Origin: Chloroflexota bacterium
GTDB taxonomy: Bacteria > Chloroflexota > Anaerolineae > UBA7937 > JACPPX01
Length of the DNA: 17,122 nucleotides
NCBI GenBank assembly: GCA_016196905.1
Contig: JACPWV010000077.1
Span: forward strand, 1-17,122
Direction: 5' to 3'
Below are positions 7,511 to 14,144 of this stretch, in pieces. The notes beneath the pieces were generated by a model that made no database searches, had not been told where the DNA came from, and saw only the letters and a program-made list of their open reading frames with translations. Each line of letters opens with the position of its first letter. Position 1 is the stretch's first letter. The position numbers and the translations under genes were made by a program.

Positions 7511-8104
7511 TTAAGTAGCGTGCAAGCGTTCTGTCAGGCGCAGCAGCCCCCTGTAGATGGGCTCCAGGCGTTCTTCCAGGCGCAGGCTGAGTTGATGAGC
7601 GGCCAGGGCGAAGAGGATCCCAGCCAGGACATCCAGGGGATAGTGAACGCCAGCGTAGACGCGGGCGATGGAGAAGAGGGAAGCCAGGCTGGCCATGAGC
7701 AGGCCGAGCCGTGGATGATCCCTCCCAATCACCGCAGCAAAAACGAACGCCACTGCCGCTGGGTTGCTCGGGAAGGAGGAATCGCTGGGCCGGTAGAAGA
7801 GGAGGTGAACCTCCGCGACGGAGAAGGGGCGGGGCCGAAAATAGAGTAAGTTCGCCAGCTTGGCCAGGGCGTTGACCACCAGCAGCGCCAGCACCACGCG
7901 GAGCACTAGGCGGCGATTCGCCTTCTGCTGTTCCTCCCCGGCTCCCTCGAACCAAACCGAGACCAGCAGCAGTAGCAAGGTGGTGGGAACGAAATAATCA
8001 TTGACCAGCAGCCGCATGAGCGCGTCCAGCATCGGCCAGCGTCCCGCTGCGCCGTTGATGAGAGCGAGCAGCTGATCATCCAAGATCAAGGGGATCCTCC
8101 CCAT
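7511..8104 (-). CDS. PAP2-superfamily phosphatase, BcrC-like (undecaprenyl-diphosphatase?), motif-2 His missing
   Basis: This 197-residue integral membrane protein has about five or six hydrophobic segments. The arrangement LLYFRPRPF (86-94), SSFPSNPAAVAF (109-120) and ARVYAGVHYPLDVLAG (147-162) is that of BcrC-type undecaprenyl-pyrophosphatases, which recycle the lipid carrier of cell-wall synthesis. The motif-3 nucleophile His154 and Asp158 are present. Motif 2 is unusual: the family has PS(G/D)H, here PSNP, so the conserved His is Pro115. Motif 3 also has AR where SR is usual. Activity is therefore uncertain. I start at ATG 8104; a longer frame to 8149 lies mostly inside the upstream gene. 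The 19-base overlap with that gene suggests coupled translation. Confidence 0.75.
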   Translation of the reverse strand: MGRIPLILDDQLLALINGAAGRWPMLDALMRLLVNDYFVPTTLLLLLVSVWFEGAGEEQQKANRRLVLRVVLALLVVNALAKLANLLYFRPRPFSVAEVHLLFYRPSDSSFPSNPAAVAFVFAAVIGRDHPRLGLLMASLASLFSIARVYAGVHYPLDVLAGILFALAAHQLSLRLEERLEPIYRGLLRLTERLHAT

Positions 8105-8418
8105 CGCGTCCAAAGTCGAGAAGCTACCCGGGTGGAGGCCAGGGCACACCAGAAAGCCAGAGTGAAGAAGAAGGCGAATTCGCTGGAGGCGGGACCTGGG
8201 GAGAAGATCTCGTACTGGTGGGTGCCAAAGAACCAGGCGTAGGAGAGCAGGATGAGCGCCGCGCCCAAAGCGGCTCCCCGGACAGGGTTGCGGGCCGCCC
8301 AGGGGGCGATATCGGCGCGGCGATGGCGGGCGGCGACGATCTGCAGCAGCCCCAGAAGCGCGCCGTAGGCCATGAAAAAGAAAAGGACGCCGATCGTTAG
8401 CTGCTCGCGGAACTCCAT
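8086..8418 (-). CDS. Small hypothetical membrane protein, three predicted segments
   Basis: This 110-residue protein has three hydrophobic stretches (about 7-29, 47-65 and 80-98), short basic loops (RHRRAD, RNPVR) and no motif I recognise. Start at ATG 8418 is supported by AGGA at 8424-8427. Its end overlaps the start of the PAP2 gene by 19 bases, so the two are probably translated together and may act at the same membrane. The 92-bp gap to the sigma gene upstream contains a perfect palindrome, CCGCCGCGGCGG (8470-8481), but no clear promoter. Co-transcription from the sigma gene is possible. Confidence 0.65.
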   Translation of the reverse strand: MEFREQLTIGVLFFFMAYGALLGLLQIVAARHRRADIAPWAARNPVRGAALGAALILLSYAWFFGTHQYEIFSPGPASSEFAFFFTLAFWCALASTRVASRLWTRWGGSP

Positions 8419-8510
8419 CGCCGTCCTGATTCCATGCCCGCCCGGAGACGCTGGACCACCCAGGTCGCCCCGCCGCGGCGGAGGCTAGTTCGTATCGATA
8501 GCCAACCCGA

Positions 8511-9572
8511 TTATTCCAAGTAGTCGCGCAGCTTGCGGCTGCGGGAGGGGTGCCGTAGTTTACGCAAGGCCTTCGCCTCGATCTGACGGATCCGTTCGCG
8601 GGTGACCCCGAAGCGGCTGCCCACCTCCTCCAGGGTGTAAGTGTGACCGTCGGTCAACCCGAAGCGCATTTGCAGAACGCGGCCTTCACGGGGGGTGAGG
8701 GAGGTGAGGATCTCGCTCATGTGCTCGCGCAGCAGGGCCGCCGAGGCGACCTCCACCGGGGCAGGGGCTTTGCGGTCCTCGATGAAATCCCCCAGGTGGC
8801 TGTCCTTCTCCTCCCCAACGGGCATTTCCAAAGAGAGGGGACGCTGGGCGATCTCCAGGATCCGGTCTACCTTCTTGGGGGTGGTGTCCATCTCACCGGC
8901 CAGCTCGGTGGAGGAGGGTTCGCGGCCCAACTCCTGAGCCAGGGTGCGCGAGACGCGGCCCAGCTTGTTGATCCGTTCGCACATATGCACCGGCACCCGA
9001 ATGGTCCGCCCCTGGTCGGCGATAGCGCGGGTGATGGCTTGGCGGATCCACCAGGTGGCGTAGGTGCTGAACTTATACCCGCGGCGGTAGTCAAACTTCT
9101 CCACGGCCCGGATGAGCCCGATGTTCCCTTCCTGGATCAGGTCGAGAAAGGAAACCCCCCGTCCCACATACTTCTTGGCGATGCTCACCACTAGGCGGAA
9201 GTTGGCTTTGATCAGATGCTGCCGGGCCGCCTCGCCATCGGCGCTGGCCCATTCCAGCTTTTGGCGCAGCTCCCGACCCGGTGAGGAGCCGTTGAGGCGT
9301 GCCAAGCGGCGGCGGGCACGCAGCCCCCGCTCCATGCGTCGGGCCAGATCCACTTCTTCTTGGGCGGTCAGGAGGGCGATGCGGCTGATTTCCTTCAGAT
9401 AGAGACTGATCGAATCGTCGGCGGCGACGTTGCTCAGATCCGTATCCTCCAGGGGTTTGCTGGCCTTGTGCCCATCTTTGGGGGGTGTCCCCAGGATTCC
9501 ATTCGCTCCTCGCCCTCGCGAAGCCAGCGCGACCGGCCGATACTTCTCCCGCTCCTGAAGGTTGTGGCTCAT
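8511..9572 (-). CDS. sigA: Primary RNA polymerase sigma factor (RpoD/SigA family)
   Basis: This 353-residue sigma-70 group 1/2 protein directs RNA polymerase to housekeeping promoters. Region 1.2 is at about 52-84 ([18 protein letters not shown]). Regions 2.1-2.4 span 116-196, with the -10-reading helix [20 protein letters not shown] at 170-189. Region 3 follows at about 197-260. Region 4 spans 285-353, with the -35-reading helix-turn-helix around [20 protein letters not shown] (312-331). The N-terminus is short and lacks an E. coli-like region 1.1 and non-conserved insert. The RpoD-type signature and full core argue for the primary sigma, but a group 2 paralogue cannot be excluded. ATG 9572 has GGAGGGG at 9581-9587. 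The consensus promoters seen in this window match its expected specificity. Confidence 0.92.
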   Translation of the reverse strand: MSHNLQEREKYRPVALASRGRGANGILGTPPKDGHKASKPLEDTDLSNVAADDSISLYLKEISRIALLTAQEEVDLARRMERGLRARRRLARLNGSSPGRELRQKLEWASADGEAARQHLIKANFRLVVSIAKKYVGRGVSFLDLIQEGNIGLIRAVEKFDYRRGYKFSTYATWWIRQAITRAIADQGRTIRVPVHMCERINKLGRVSRTLAQELGREPSSTELAGEMDTTPKKVDRILEIAQRPLSLEMPVGEEKDSHLGDFIEDRKAPAPVEVASAALLREHMSEILTSLTPREGRVLQMRFGLTDGHTYTLEEVGSRFGVTRERIRQIEAKALRKLRHPSRSRKLRDYLE

Positions 9573-9786
9573 AACGCTCGCCCCTCCCTAGAGGTCACTT
9601 AGGCGGATCCCCAAAACTAAGCTGCTCGGCCCCGCGCACGACCTACCGACTGTTACTCCGGAGAGTCTGTTCCCCTAACGGTCCATGGTCTGAAGATCGT
9701 GCCAAGGCTCGCTGAAGCTGCTCAGGTGCCAGGGGAATCAAGTGGTAGAAGGCTCGCCAGCGCTGGAAATTATCGGCACCCAAAGT
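9573..9786 (-). other. Predicted long 5' leader of the sigma factor gene, with direct repeats
   Basis: If the promoter at 9793-9821 is real, the sigma mRNA has a leader of about 210 nt. It contains two pairs of direct repeats: AAGCTGCTC at 9619-9627 and 9715-9723, and AAGGCTCGC at 9704-9712 and 9749-9757 (plus-strand reading). I see no long open frame in it and no riboswitch family I can name. The Shine-Dalgarno GGAGGGG closes the leader. Confidence 0.4.
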
Positions 9787-9792
9787 TGACCC

Positions 9793-9821
9793 ATTGTAAC
9801 ATAAAGGTAAAAAAAAATCAA
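9793..9821 (-). promoter_or_regulatory. Promoter of the sigma factor gene
   Basis: On the minus strand TTGATT (9816-9821, 4 of 6) and TACAAT (9793-9798, 5 of 6) are spaced by exactly 17 bp; the spacer includes a T-run. The predicted start is near 9786. No other pair of this quality was noticed in the 512-bp gap. Confidence 0.55.
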
Positions 9822-10084
9822 GGGGGAGCCGATTTTGTGAGGTTAAGATTTAACATAAATTGATACCAACTAAATTTAATGTAATATAACCTACGAAACT
9901 AAGCGGATTTTCACACAGCCATGCTAGCTTTACGTAAGCGCGGCAGAATCGTTCGCTTTTGGGTTGTTGCAACCTCATCGCGAGATCCTCCGCATTGCGA
10001 CCCATAAGCCGGTTCCTGACTTGGTGTCGGCGAACCACCTCGCGGCCGGTCTAGGTCATGTCGGGAAAGCGGAGATGACCCGCT
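9822..10084. other. Gene-poor stretch with an AT-rich island
   Basis: This stretch separates the stop of the membrane-protein gene from the sigma promoter. Positions 9830-9910 are strikingly AT-rich for this window. A small hairpin GGTTG-TTG-CAACC lies at 9962-9974. A 62-codon minus-strand frame (10038-9850) has no recognisable motif, ends inside the AT-rich island and has no convincing ribosome-binding site, so it is not called. I see no tRNA or other RNA gene and no terminator with a T-tract. Confidence 0.4.
9840..9892. repeat. Imperfect 53-bp AT-rich inverted repeat
   Basis: AGGTTA (9840-9845) is matched by TAACCT (9887-9892). Inside, CATAAATT (9855-9862) and AAATTTAATG face each other around a loop near GATACCAACT, with small bulges. 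It sits just upstream of the sigma promoter on the minus strand. It could be a binding site, a weak terminator of the gene at 10085-10960, or a worn-out small repeat element. Confidence 0.4.
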
Positions 10085-10960
10085 TCAAATTCCGGCGCCC
10101 AGGCGGTTCAGTCCGTGTTTGACGAAGTGATACGTGAGATAACACTCGATGGCGAAAGGCGGGAAGCCCAAGAAGCCCAGCAGCGGCATCTCGAAGATCT
10201 TAAAATCAGCGAGGATGGGCACGGCATAGATCCACTTGGCCTGCGCCCAAAAGTTCCAGAACTCCCACAAAAAACCACAGACCAGCCCCGCCGACAAGAG
10301 GCGCACAGTCGTTCGATAGTCACCTCGTTCCCAATCTGCGAGTAGCGAGGGTGCGCCGAGGTGGGCATTGATGGGCGCCAGGAGCGGGATGAAGCCGACC
10401 CACACCAGCCCGAACAGATAGCGGGCGATCTCGAACGGCATCAGCAGGGGCACGCTGAGGAAAACCAGGCCGCTGGCCACCAGCCGGCGCTCTCGGCCGG
10501 CGAGCGCGATCTGGTAGCCACGCGGCCCTTTCCCGAAAATTCGCGTGGCGTCAAGGAGATCGCTGGTCTCAAAGATGCCCGGCAGGATGGTGGCGAAGGA
10601 CCAGAAAAAACCGATGTAGCGCCAGGGCGGACTAGGAACCCCCAAATAGTACCAGTTGCCCAGGTGCAGGTTGTAGGCCTCGAAGATCAGCCAGATCCCT
10701 ACTGAGGTGGGGATCATCATCAGGAACTCGCGCAGTCGGTCGTGGATCAAAGAATGGCCGCTTAGCCGCAAGACTAGCGCATCGACCAGTAGGATGTAGC
10801 CGGTCCACACGATAGGGATAAACCAGGTGGACACCGGCTCTGCCTTGGCCCACATCAAGGCCTCGGCCACCAGAACCATGCCCAACCCGACCCATCCGTA
10901 CCGGGCCAGACTGGGCTTTTGAAAAACGGTGGGTGTCTCCATCGCTCTCGGCCCGTTCAT
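10085..10960 (-). CDS. Hypothetical polytopic membrane protein with an internal repeat
   Basis: This 291-residue, Trp- and aromatic-rich integral membrane protein has about eight or nine hydrophobic segments starting near residue 22. I do not recognise the family with confidence; the acidic and aromatic residues buried in helices recall carotenoid-type cyclases, but that is only a resemblance. Two halves share a pattern: E94-x-x-N97 followed by W103-x-Y105, and E233-x-x-N236 followed by W243-x-Y245, so the protein may be an internal duplication. A conserved-looking tail (FEMPLLGFLGFPPFAIECYL, 256-275) follows. The ATG at 10960 overlaps the mutL stop (ATGA), which argues for coupled translation. 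A longer frame to 11152 only reads across mutL. Confidence 0.7.
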   Translation of the reverse strand: MNGPRAMETPTVFQKPSLARYGWVGLGMVLVAEALMWAKAEPVSTWFIPIVWTGYILLVDALVLRLSGHSLIHDRLREFLMMIPTSVGIWLIFEAYNLHLGNWYYLGVPSPPWRYIGFFWSFATILPGIFETSDLLDATRIFGKGPRGYQIALAGRERRLVASGLVFLSVPLLMPFEIARYLFGLVWVGFIPLLAPINAHLGAPSLLADWERGDYRTTVRLLSAGLVCGFLWEFWNFWAQAKWIYAVPILADFKIFEMPLLGFLGFPPFAIECYLTYHFVKHGLNRLGAGI

Positions 10961-12690
10961 CTCCGTCCGAATTCCCGCTCGAGCTGCTCCTGACTGAGGT
11001 GGATCATGGTGGGGCGGCCGTGGGCACAGGTGCGCGGCGAACGAGTGCTCTCCAGCTGGCGGATCAGTTCGCGCATCTCCGACTCGCTGAGCGCCTCCCC
11101 GGCGCGCACCGCGCTGTGGCAGGCTAGGCCGATCACGAAGCGCGCCTCCCACCCCGATCCTGCCACGCCGGGACCCTCACGGGCCGCGTCGTCCAAGATC
11201 TCGCGCAGCGCACGAGCGGGATCCACCCGGCCCAAGATGGCAGGCATTGAGCGCAGGAGATACTGGCGTCCGCCGAAGGGTTCCAGATCAAAACCCCAGG
11301 CGGCCAGCGCCTGTGGGTTCTCCTCCAGTGTGGTCGCCTCCGCGGGGGTGAGTTCGATGGGGATCGGTTCCAAAAGGCTCTGGGAGTTAATTCCGCGGAC
11401 CGCCCGTTCGCCCAGTAAGCGCTCGTAGAGCACTCGCTCATGGGCGGCATGTTGATCGATTAAGTACATGCCGTGCGGCCCTTCAGCAATGACATAGGTC
11501 AAGCCCAATTGTCCCAAAACCCGCAAGGGCGGCACCTTGGGCCCGACCTCGCCAGCCGGTTCTGCGGCGATGGCCTGCGCGGGGAGTTCGCGCTGCGGCC
11601 GAGGCGCGGCGCCCGGCTCTGGTCGCGGCGCGGCTGGGATCCAACGGCCCATCCGGGGCCCGGTGGAGGGGACGGCTGGCCGGGTCACCACCGGGATGGG
11701 GGCCGATTCGCTCAGGGTTCGGCGGGCCGCTCGCTGGATGGCCTCGAAGATCAGCCCGCTGCTGCGAAAACGCACCTCCGCCTTGGCGGGGTGGACGTTG
11801 ACATCCACCTCCTCGGGCGGGAGATCGATGCGCAGCACCGCCAGCGGGTAGCGGCCGGAGGGCAATAGAGTATGATACGCCTCGCGCAGGGCATGGCTCA
11901 GGAGAGGATCCCGCACCCAGCGGCCGTTCACCAAAAGGGTTATCCCCCGCGCGTTGGAGCGATGCGTGCTCGGGCCGCCCATATAGCCCGAGATGCGCAC
12001 CTCCCCCTCGCCCTGCTCGCGAATTTCCAGCAATTGCTTGGCCAGCTCCAGTCCATAAGCAGCCACGAGCACCTCGTACAAGCTGCCGCTGCCGGGGGAG
12101 CGAAAGGCGGTGCGCCCCTCGTTGAGCAGGGTGAAGCGGACAGCGGGATAAGCCATGGCGTAGCGGGTTACCAGATCGGAGCTGTGCCCGGCCTCGGTGG
12201 CCTCGGCCTTCAGAAATTTCCGGCGAGCGGGGGTGTTATAGAAAAGGTTCTCCACCGTGACGATGGTGCCCACCGGCGAACCGCGCCGCTCCTTTTTCAC
12301 AACCCGGCCCCCCTGCACAAGCAAAGACAGTCCCAGCTCTTCATCGGCCGGGCGGGTGAGGAGTGTCACTTTAGCGACGGCAGCGATGGAGGGCAGCGCC
12401 TCACCGCGAAAACCCAGGGTGGTGATATGAGAGAGGTCCTCGGCGGAGGCGATCTTGCTGGTGGCGTGGCGCTGGAAGGCCAGCTCCACCTCCCCGAGGG
12501 GGATGCCCGCGCCGTTGTCGATGACTCGGATCAGGCGCGAGCCGCCGCCGCGGATCTCCACCGCGACCTCGCTGGCCCCGGCGTCCAGCGCGTTCTCCAA
12601 TAGCTCCTTGACCACCGAGGCGGGCCGCTCGATGACCTCGCCGGCGGCGATCTGAGAAGCCACCTCGGAGGCGAGCACGCGAATGGGCAT
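10957..12690 (-). CDS. mutL: DNA mismatch repair protein MutL (endonuclease type)
   Basis: This 577-residue GHKL ATPase links MutS mismatch recognition to strand nicking. N-terminal ATPase motifs: Glu29 in VVKELLENALDAG (catalytic base), DNGAGI (58-63), GFRGEAL (93-99) and NVHPAK (298-303). A variable Pro-rich linker (about 335-385) leads to the dimerisation domain. This carries the metal-dependent endonuclease motif DQHAAHERVLYE (412-423), ACHSAVRA (523-530) and CAHGRP (555-560, Ala where CPHGRP is usual), and ends in FGRR. The motif set is that of nicking MutLs from bacteria without MutH. mutS is not in the window. A -10 box six bases before the ATG, and no Shine-Dalgarno sequence, suggest a leaderless transcript. 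The downstream membrane-protein gene overlaps by four bases. Confidence 0.95.
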   Translation of the reverse strand: MPIRVLASEVASQIAAGEVIERPASVVKELLENALDAGASEVAVEIRGGGSRLIRVIDNGAGIPLGEVELAFQRHATSKIASAEDLSHITTLGFRGEALPSIAAVAKVTLLTRPADEELGLSLLVQGGRVVKKERRGSPVGTIVTVENLFYNTPARRKFLKAEATEAGHSSDLVTRYAMAYPAVRFTLLNEGRTAFRSPGSGSLYEVLVAAYGLELAKQLLEIREQGEGEVRISGYMGGPSTHRSNARGITLLVNGRWVRDPLLSHALREAYHTLLPSGRYPLAVLRIDLPPEEVDVNVHPAKAEVRFRSSGLIFEAIQRAARRTLSESAPIPVVTRPAVPSTGPRMGRWIPAAPRPEPGAAPRPQRELPAQAIAAEPAGEVGPKVPPLRVLGQLGLTYVIAEGPHGMYLIDQHAAHERVLYERLLGERAVRGINSQSLLEPIPIELTPAEATTLEENPQALAAWGFDLEPFGGRQYLLRSMPAILGRVDPARALREILDDAAREGPGVAGSGWEARFVIGLACHSAVRAGEALSESEMRELIRQLESTRSPRTCAHGRPTMIHLSQEQLEREFGRR

Positions 12691-12696
12691 AGCGTT

Positions 12697-12702
12697 ATTC
12701 TA
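12697..12702 (-). promoter_or_regulatory. -10 element of mutL giving a probable leaderless mRNA
   Basis: TAGAAT on the minus strand (5 of 6 consensus) ends six bases before the mutL ATG, which puts the transcript start at or next to the A of the ATG. The -35 region is poor: the best is TTCGAC at 12722-12727 with a 19-bp spacer. This layout is typical of leaderless genes in Deinococcus and Actinobacteria. It lies back to back with the thiolase promoter. Confidence 0.45.
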
Positions 12703-12740
12703 CCATAAGCGGGCAGCGATGGTCGAAAACAGCGCGGCGA

Positions 12741-12769
12741 TTGATTTTTGGCGCCGCTTTGTATAGAAT
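12741..12769 (+). promoter_or_regulatory. Promoter of the beta-oxidation cluster
   Basis: TTGATT (12741-12746, 4 of 6) and TAGAAT (12764-12769, 5 of 6) are separated by 17 bp. Transcription should begin near 12776, about 100 nt before the thiolase ATG. Between the -35 and -10 lies GGCGCC (12750-12755), but no clear operator for a fatty-acid regulator is visible. Confidence 0.6.
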
Positions 12770-12784
12770 CGAGGGTGCACTCCC

Positions 12785-12880
12785 ATGGGGCGACATGGCC
12801 AGGCGATGCTTCGAGAGAGTAGGGGCAAGGGTGGATTACGAGGCGCCCTTGCCCTTTTTTGTAGAGGGGAGACCCGATGA
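12785..12880 (+). CDS. Possible 31-residue leader peptide ahead of the thiolase
   Basis: An ATG at 12785, about nine bases after the predicted transcript start, opens a 31-codon frame. It runs through the whole terminator hairpin and stops at TGA 12878-12880, overlapping the thiolase ATG as ATGA. The peptide would be basic (several Arg and Lys, e.g. MLRESRGKGG). No full Shine-Dalgarno sequence lies inside the predicted transcript. A frame of this length can arise by chance in GC-rich DNA. The exact overlap with the thiolase start is the main reason to list it; an attenuation or coupling role is a guess. Confidence 0.25.
   Translation: MGRHGQAMLRESRGKGGLRGALALFCRGETR
12823..12860 (+). terminator. 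Intrinsic terminator inside the thiolase leader (attenuator candidate)
   Basis: GGGCAAGGG (12823-12831) and CCCTTGCCC (12846-12854) form a perfect 9-bp stem with a 14-base loop, followed directly by T6 (12855-12860). It is oriented for the plus strand; read on the minus strand it lacks a T-tract. It lies between the promoter at 12741-12769 and the thiolase ATG, so it would end transcripts at about 85 nt unless bypassed. I see no strong competing antiterminator pairing upstream. Confidence 0.8.
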
Positions 12881-14079
12881 GCGCTGGAGATCGGCGTGAA
12901 ATGGTGATCGTCTCTGCGGTGCGCACCCCCCTGGGCACCCATGGCGGGGCGCTGCGCGAGGTGACCGCCCAGGAGCTGGCTCGCGGCGTGATGGTGGCGG
13001 CGCTTCAGCGAGCGCGGCTTGAAGCGGCGAACATCGACGAGGTCGTCTTCGGCTGCGCCGGGCAGATGAGCGACGCTCCCAACCTGGCCCGAGTAGCGGG
13101 GTTGATGGCGGGCATCCCGGTGGAGATCCCGGGCTATACCGTCCAGCGCAACTGCGCCTCGGGCCTGGAAGCGATCACCTCGGCCTGCCGGGCCATTCGG
13201 GCCGGCGACGGCGATGTCTATCTCGTCGGCGGCAGCGAGAGCATGTCCAGCTACCCCTATGCGGTGCGGGGGGCGCGCTGGGGTTTAAAACTGCGGCACA
13301 CCACTTTCATCGATACTCTGTGGGAGGGGTTAACCGATCCCATCTGCGGACAACTCATGGGGCGCACCGCGGAGAATCTGGTGGAGCATTACGAGATCAC
13401 CCGCGAGGAGCAGGACGAATATGCGGTGGGCAGTCACAAGCGGGCCTTCGTGGCCACCCGCACCGGCCGCTTCGTGGAGGAGATCGTGCCGGTGGAGGTA
13501 AAGAGTTCCCACGGACCAGCCGAGACGGTCTCGCAGGACGAGGGAATCAATCCCGGGCTGACCATACAAAAGCTGGCTATGTACCCCGCGGTTTTCAAGG
13601 AAGGCGGCACGGTGACCCCGGGCAACTCCTCCTCCCTCAACGACGGGGCGGCCGCACTGGTCGTTGTGAGTGCCGACAAAGCGCGTGAGCTGGGGCTCCA
13701 GCCCCTGGCCTCTATTCGATCCTACGCCTACGCGGGCGTAGCGCCCGAGGTGATGGGCCTGGGGCCGGTCCATTCTATCCCCAAGGCGCTCAAGAAGGCT
13801 GGGCTTGAGCTCAAAGACATCGACTTGATCGAGCTCAACGAGGCCTTCGCCGCCCAGGTCCTGGCGGTGGGTCGCGAGTTGGAGGGGGACGGCTGGGAAT
13901 GGGAGAAAGTCAACGTCAACGGAGGGGCCATCGCCCTGGGCCACCCGGTGGGCTGCTCCGGCGCGCGCATCACGGTCACCCTCTTGCACGAGATGATCAA
14001 GCGCGACGTCAACCTGGGCATGGCCACTTTGTGTGTGGGCGGCGGCCAGGGTGGCACGCTCATCATAGAGCGAAATTAG
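12877..14079 (+). CDS. Acetyl-CoA acyltransferase / acetyltransferase (thiolase)
   Basis: This 400-residue thiolase carries out the last step of beta-oxidation: CoA-dependent cleavage of 3-ketoacyl-CoA to acetyl-CoA and a shortened acyl-CoA. The four catalytic elements are present: nucleophile Cys93 ([10 protein letters not shown]), Asn321 in NEAF, His356 in [16 protein letters not shown] (349-364) and Cys386 in LCVGGGQGG (385-393). Length and motif order are normal. ATG 12877 is preceded by GAGGGGAG (12864-12871). It is the first gene of a plus-strand cluster with the dehydrogenase 65 bases on, so a degradative (FadA-like) role is more likely than acetoacetyl-CoA synthesis. Expression may depend on passage through the terminator in its leader. 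Confidence 0.93.
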   Translation: MSAGDRREMVIVSAVRTPLGTHGGALREVTAQELARGVMVAALQRARLEAANIDEVVFGCAGQMSDAPNLARVAGLMAGIPVEIPGYTVQRNCASGLEAITSACRAIRAGDGDVYLVGGSESMSSYPYAVRGARWGLKLRHTTFIDTLWEGLTDPICGQLMGRTAENLVEHYEITREEQDEYAVGSHKRAFVATRTGRFVEEIVPVEVKSSHGPAETVSQDEGINPGLTIQKLAMYPAVFKEGGTVTPGNSSSLNDGAAALVVVSADKARELGLQPLASIRSYAYAGVAPEVMGLGPVHSIPKALKKAGLELKDIDLIELNEAFAAQVLAVGRELEGDGWEWEKVNVNGGAIALGHPVGCSGARITVTLLHEMIKRDVNLGMATLCVGGGQGGTLIIERN

Positions 14080-14144
14080 CCGCCGCGTCTAGTTGTCCGC
14101 GACGTGATCGGTCGCGATTGGATTGAAGGAGGGCGAGGCTCGCC

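Noticed and set aside
8470..8481. Palindrome CCGCCGCGGCGG as a terminator of the sigma gene
   Set aside because: It has no loop when perfectly paired and no T-tract follows. Such strings are common in GC-rich DNA.
9850..10038. 62-codon minus-strand frame ending in the AT-rich island
   Set aside because: No recognisable motif, no convincing ribosome-binding site, and it ends in intergenic-type DNA. Likely chance.
9822..10084. Possible replication origin or DnaA-box cluster in the AT-rich island
   Set aside because: No TTATNCACA box with fewer than two mismatches was found, and there are no dnaA or dnaN neighbours.
10961..11152. 64-residue N-terminal extension of the membrane protein
   Set aside because: It lies wholly within mutL and is Arg- and Pro-rich. 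The ATGA start at 10960 explains the gene better.
12821..12860. Resemblance of AGGGTGGATTACG to the T-box core sequence AGGGTGGNACCGCG
   Set aside because: The leader is under 100 nt, too short for a specifier stem, the ACCGCG part does not match, and the downstream gene is a thiolase, not an aminoacyl-tRNA or amino-acid gene.
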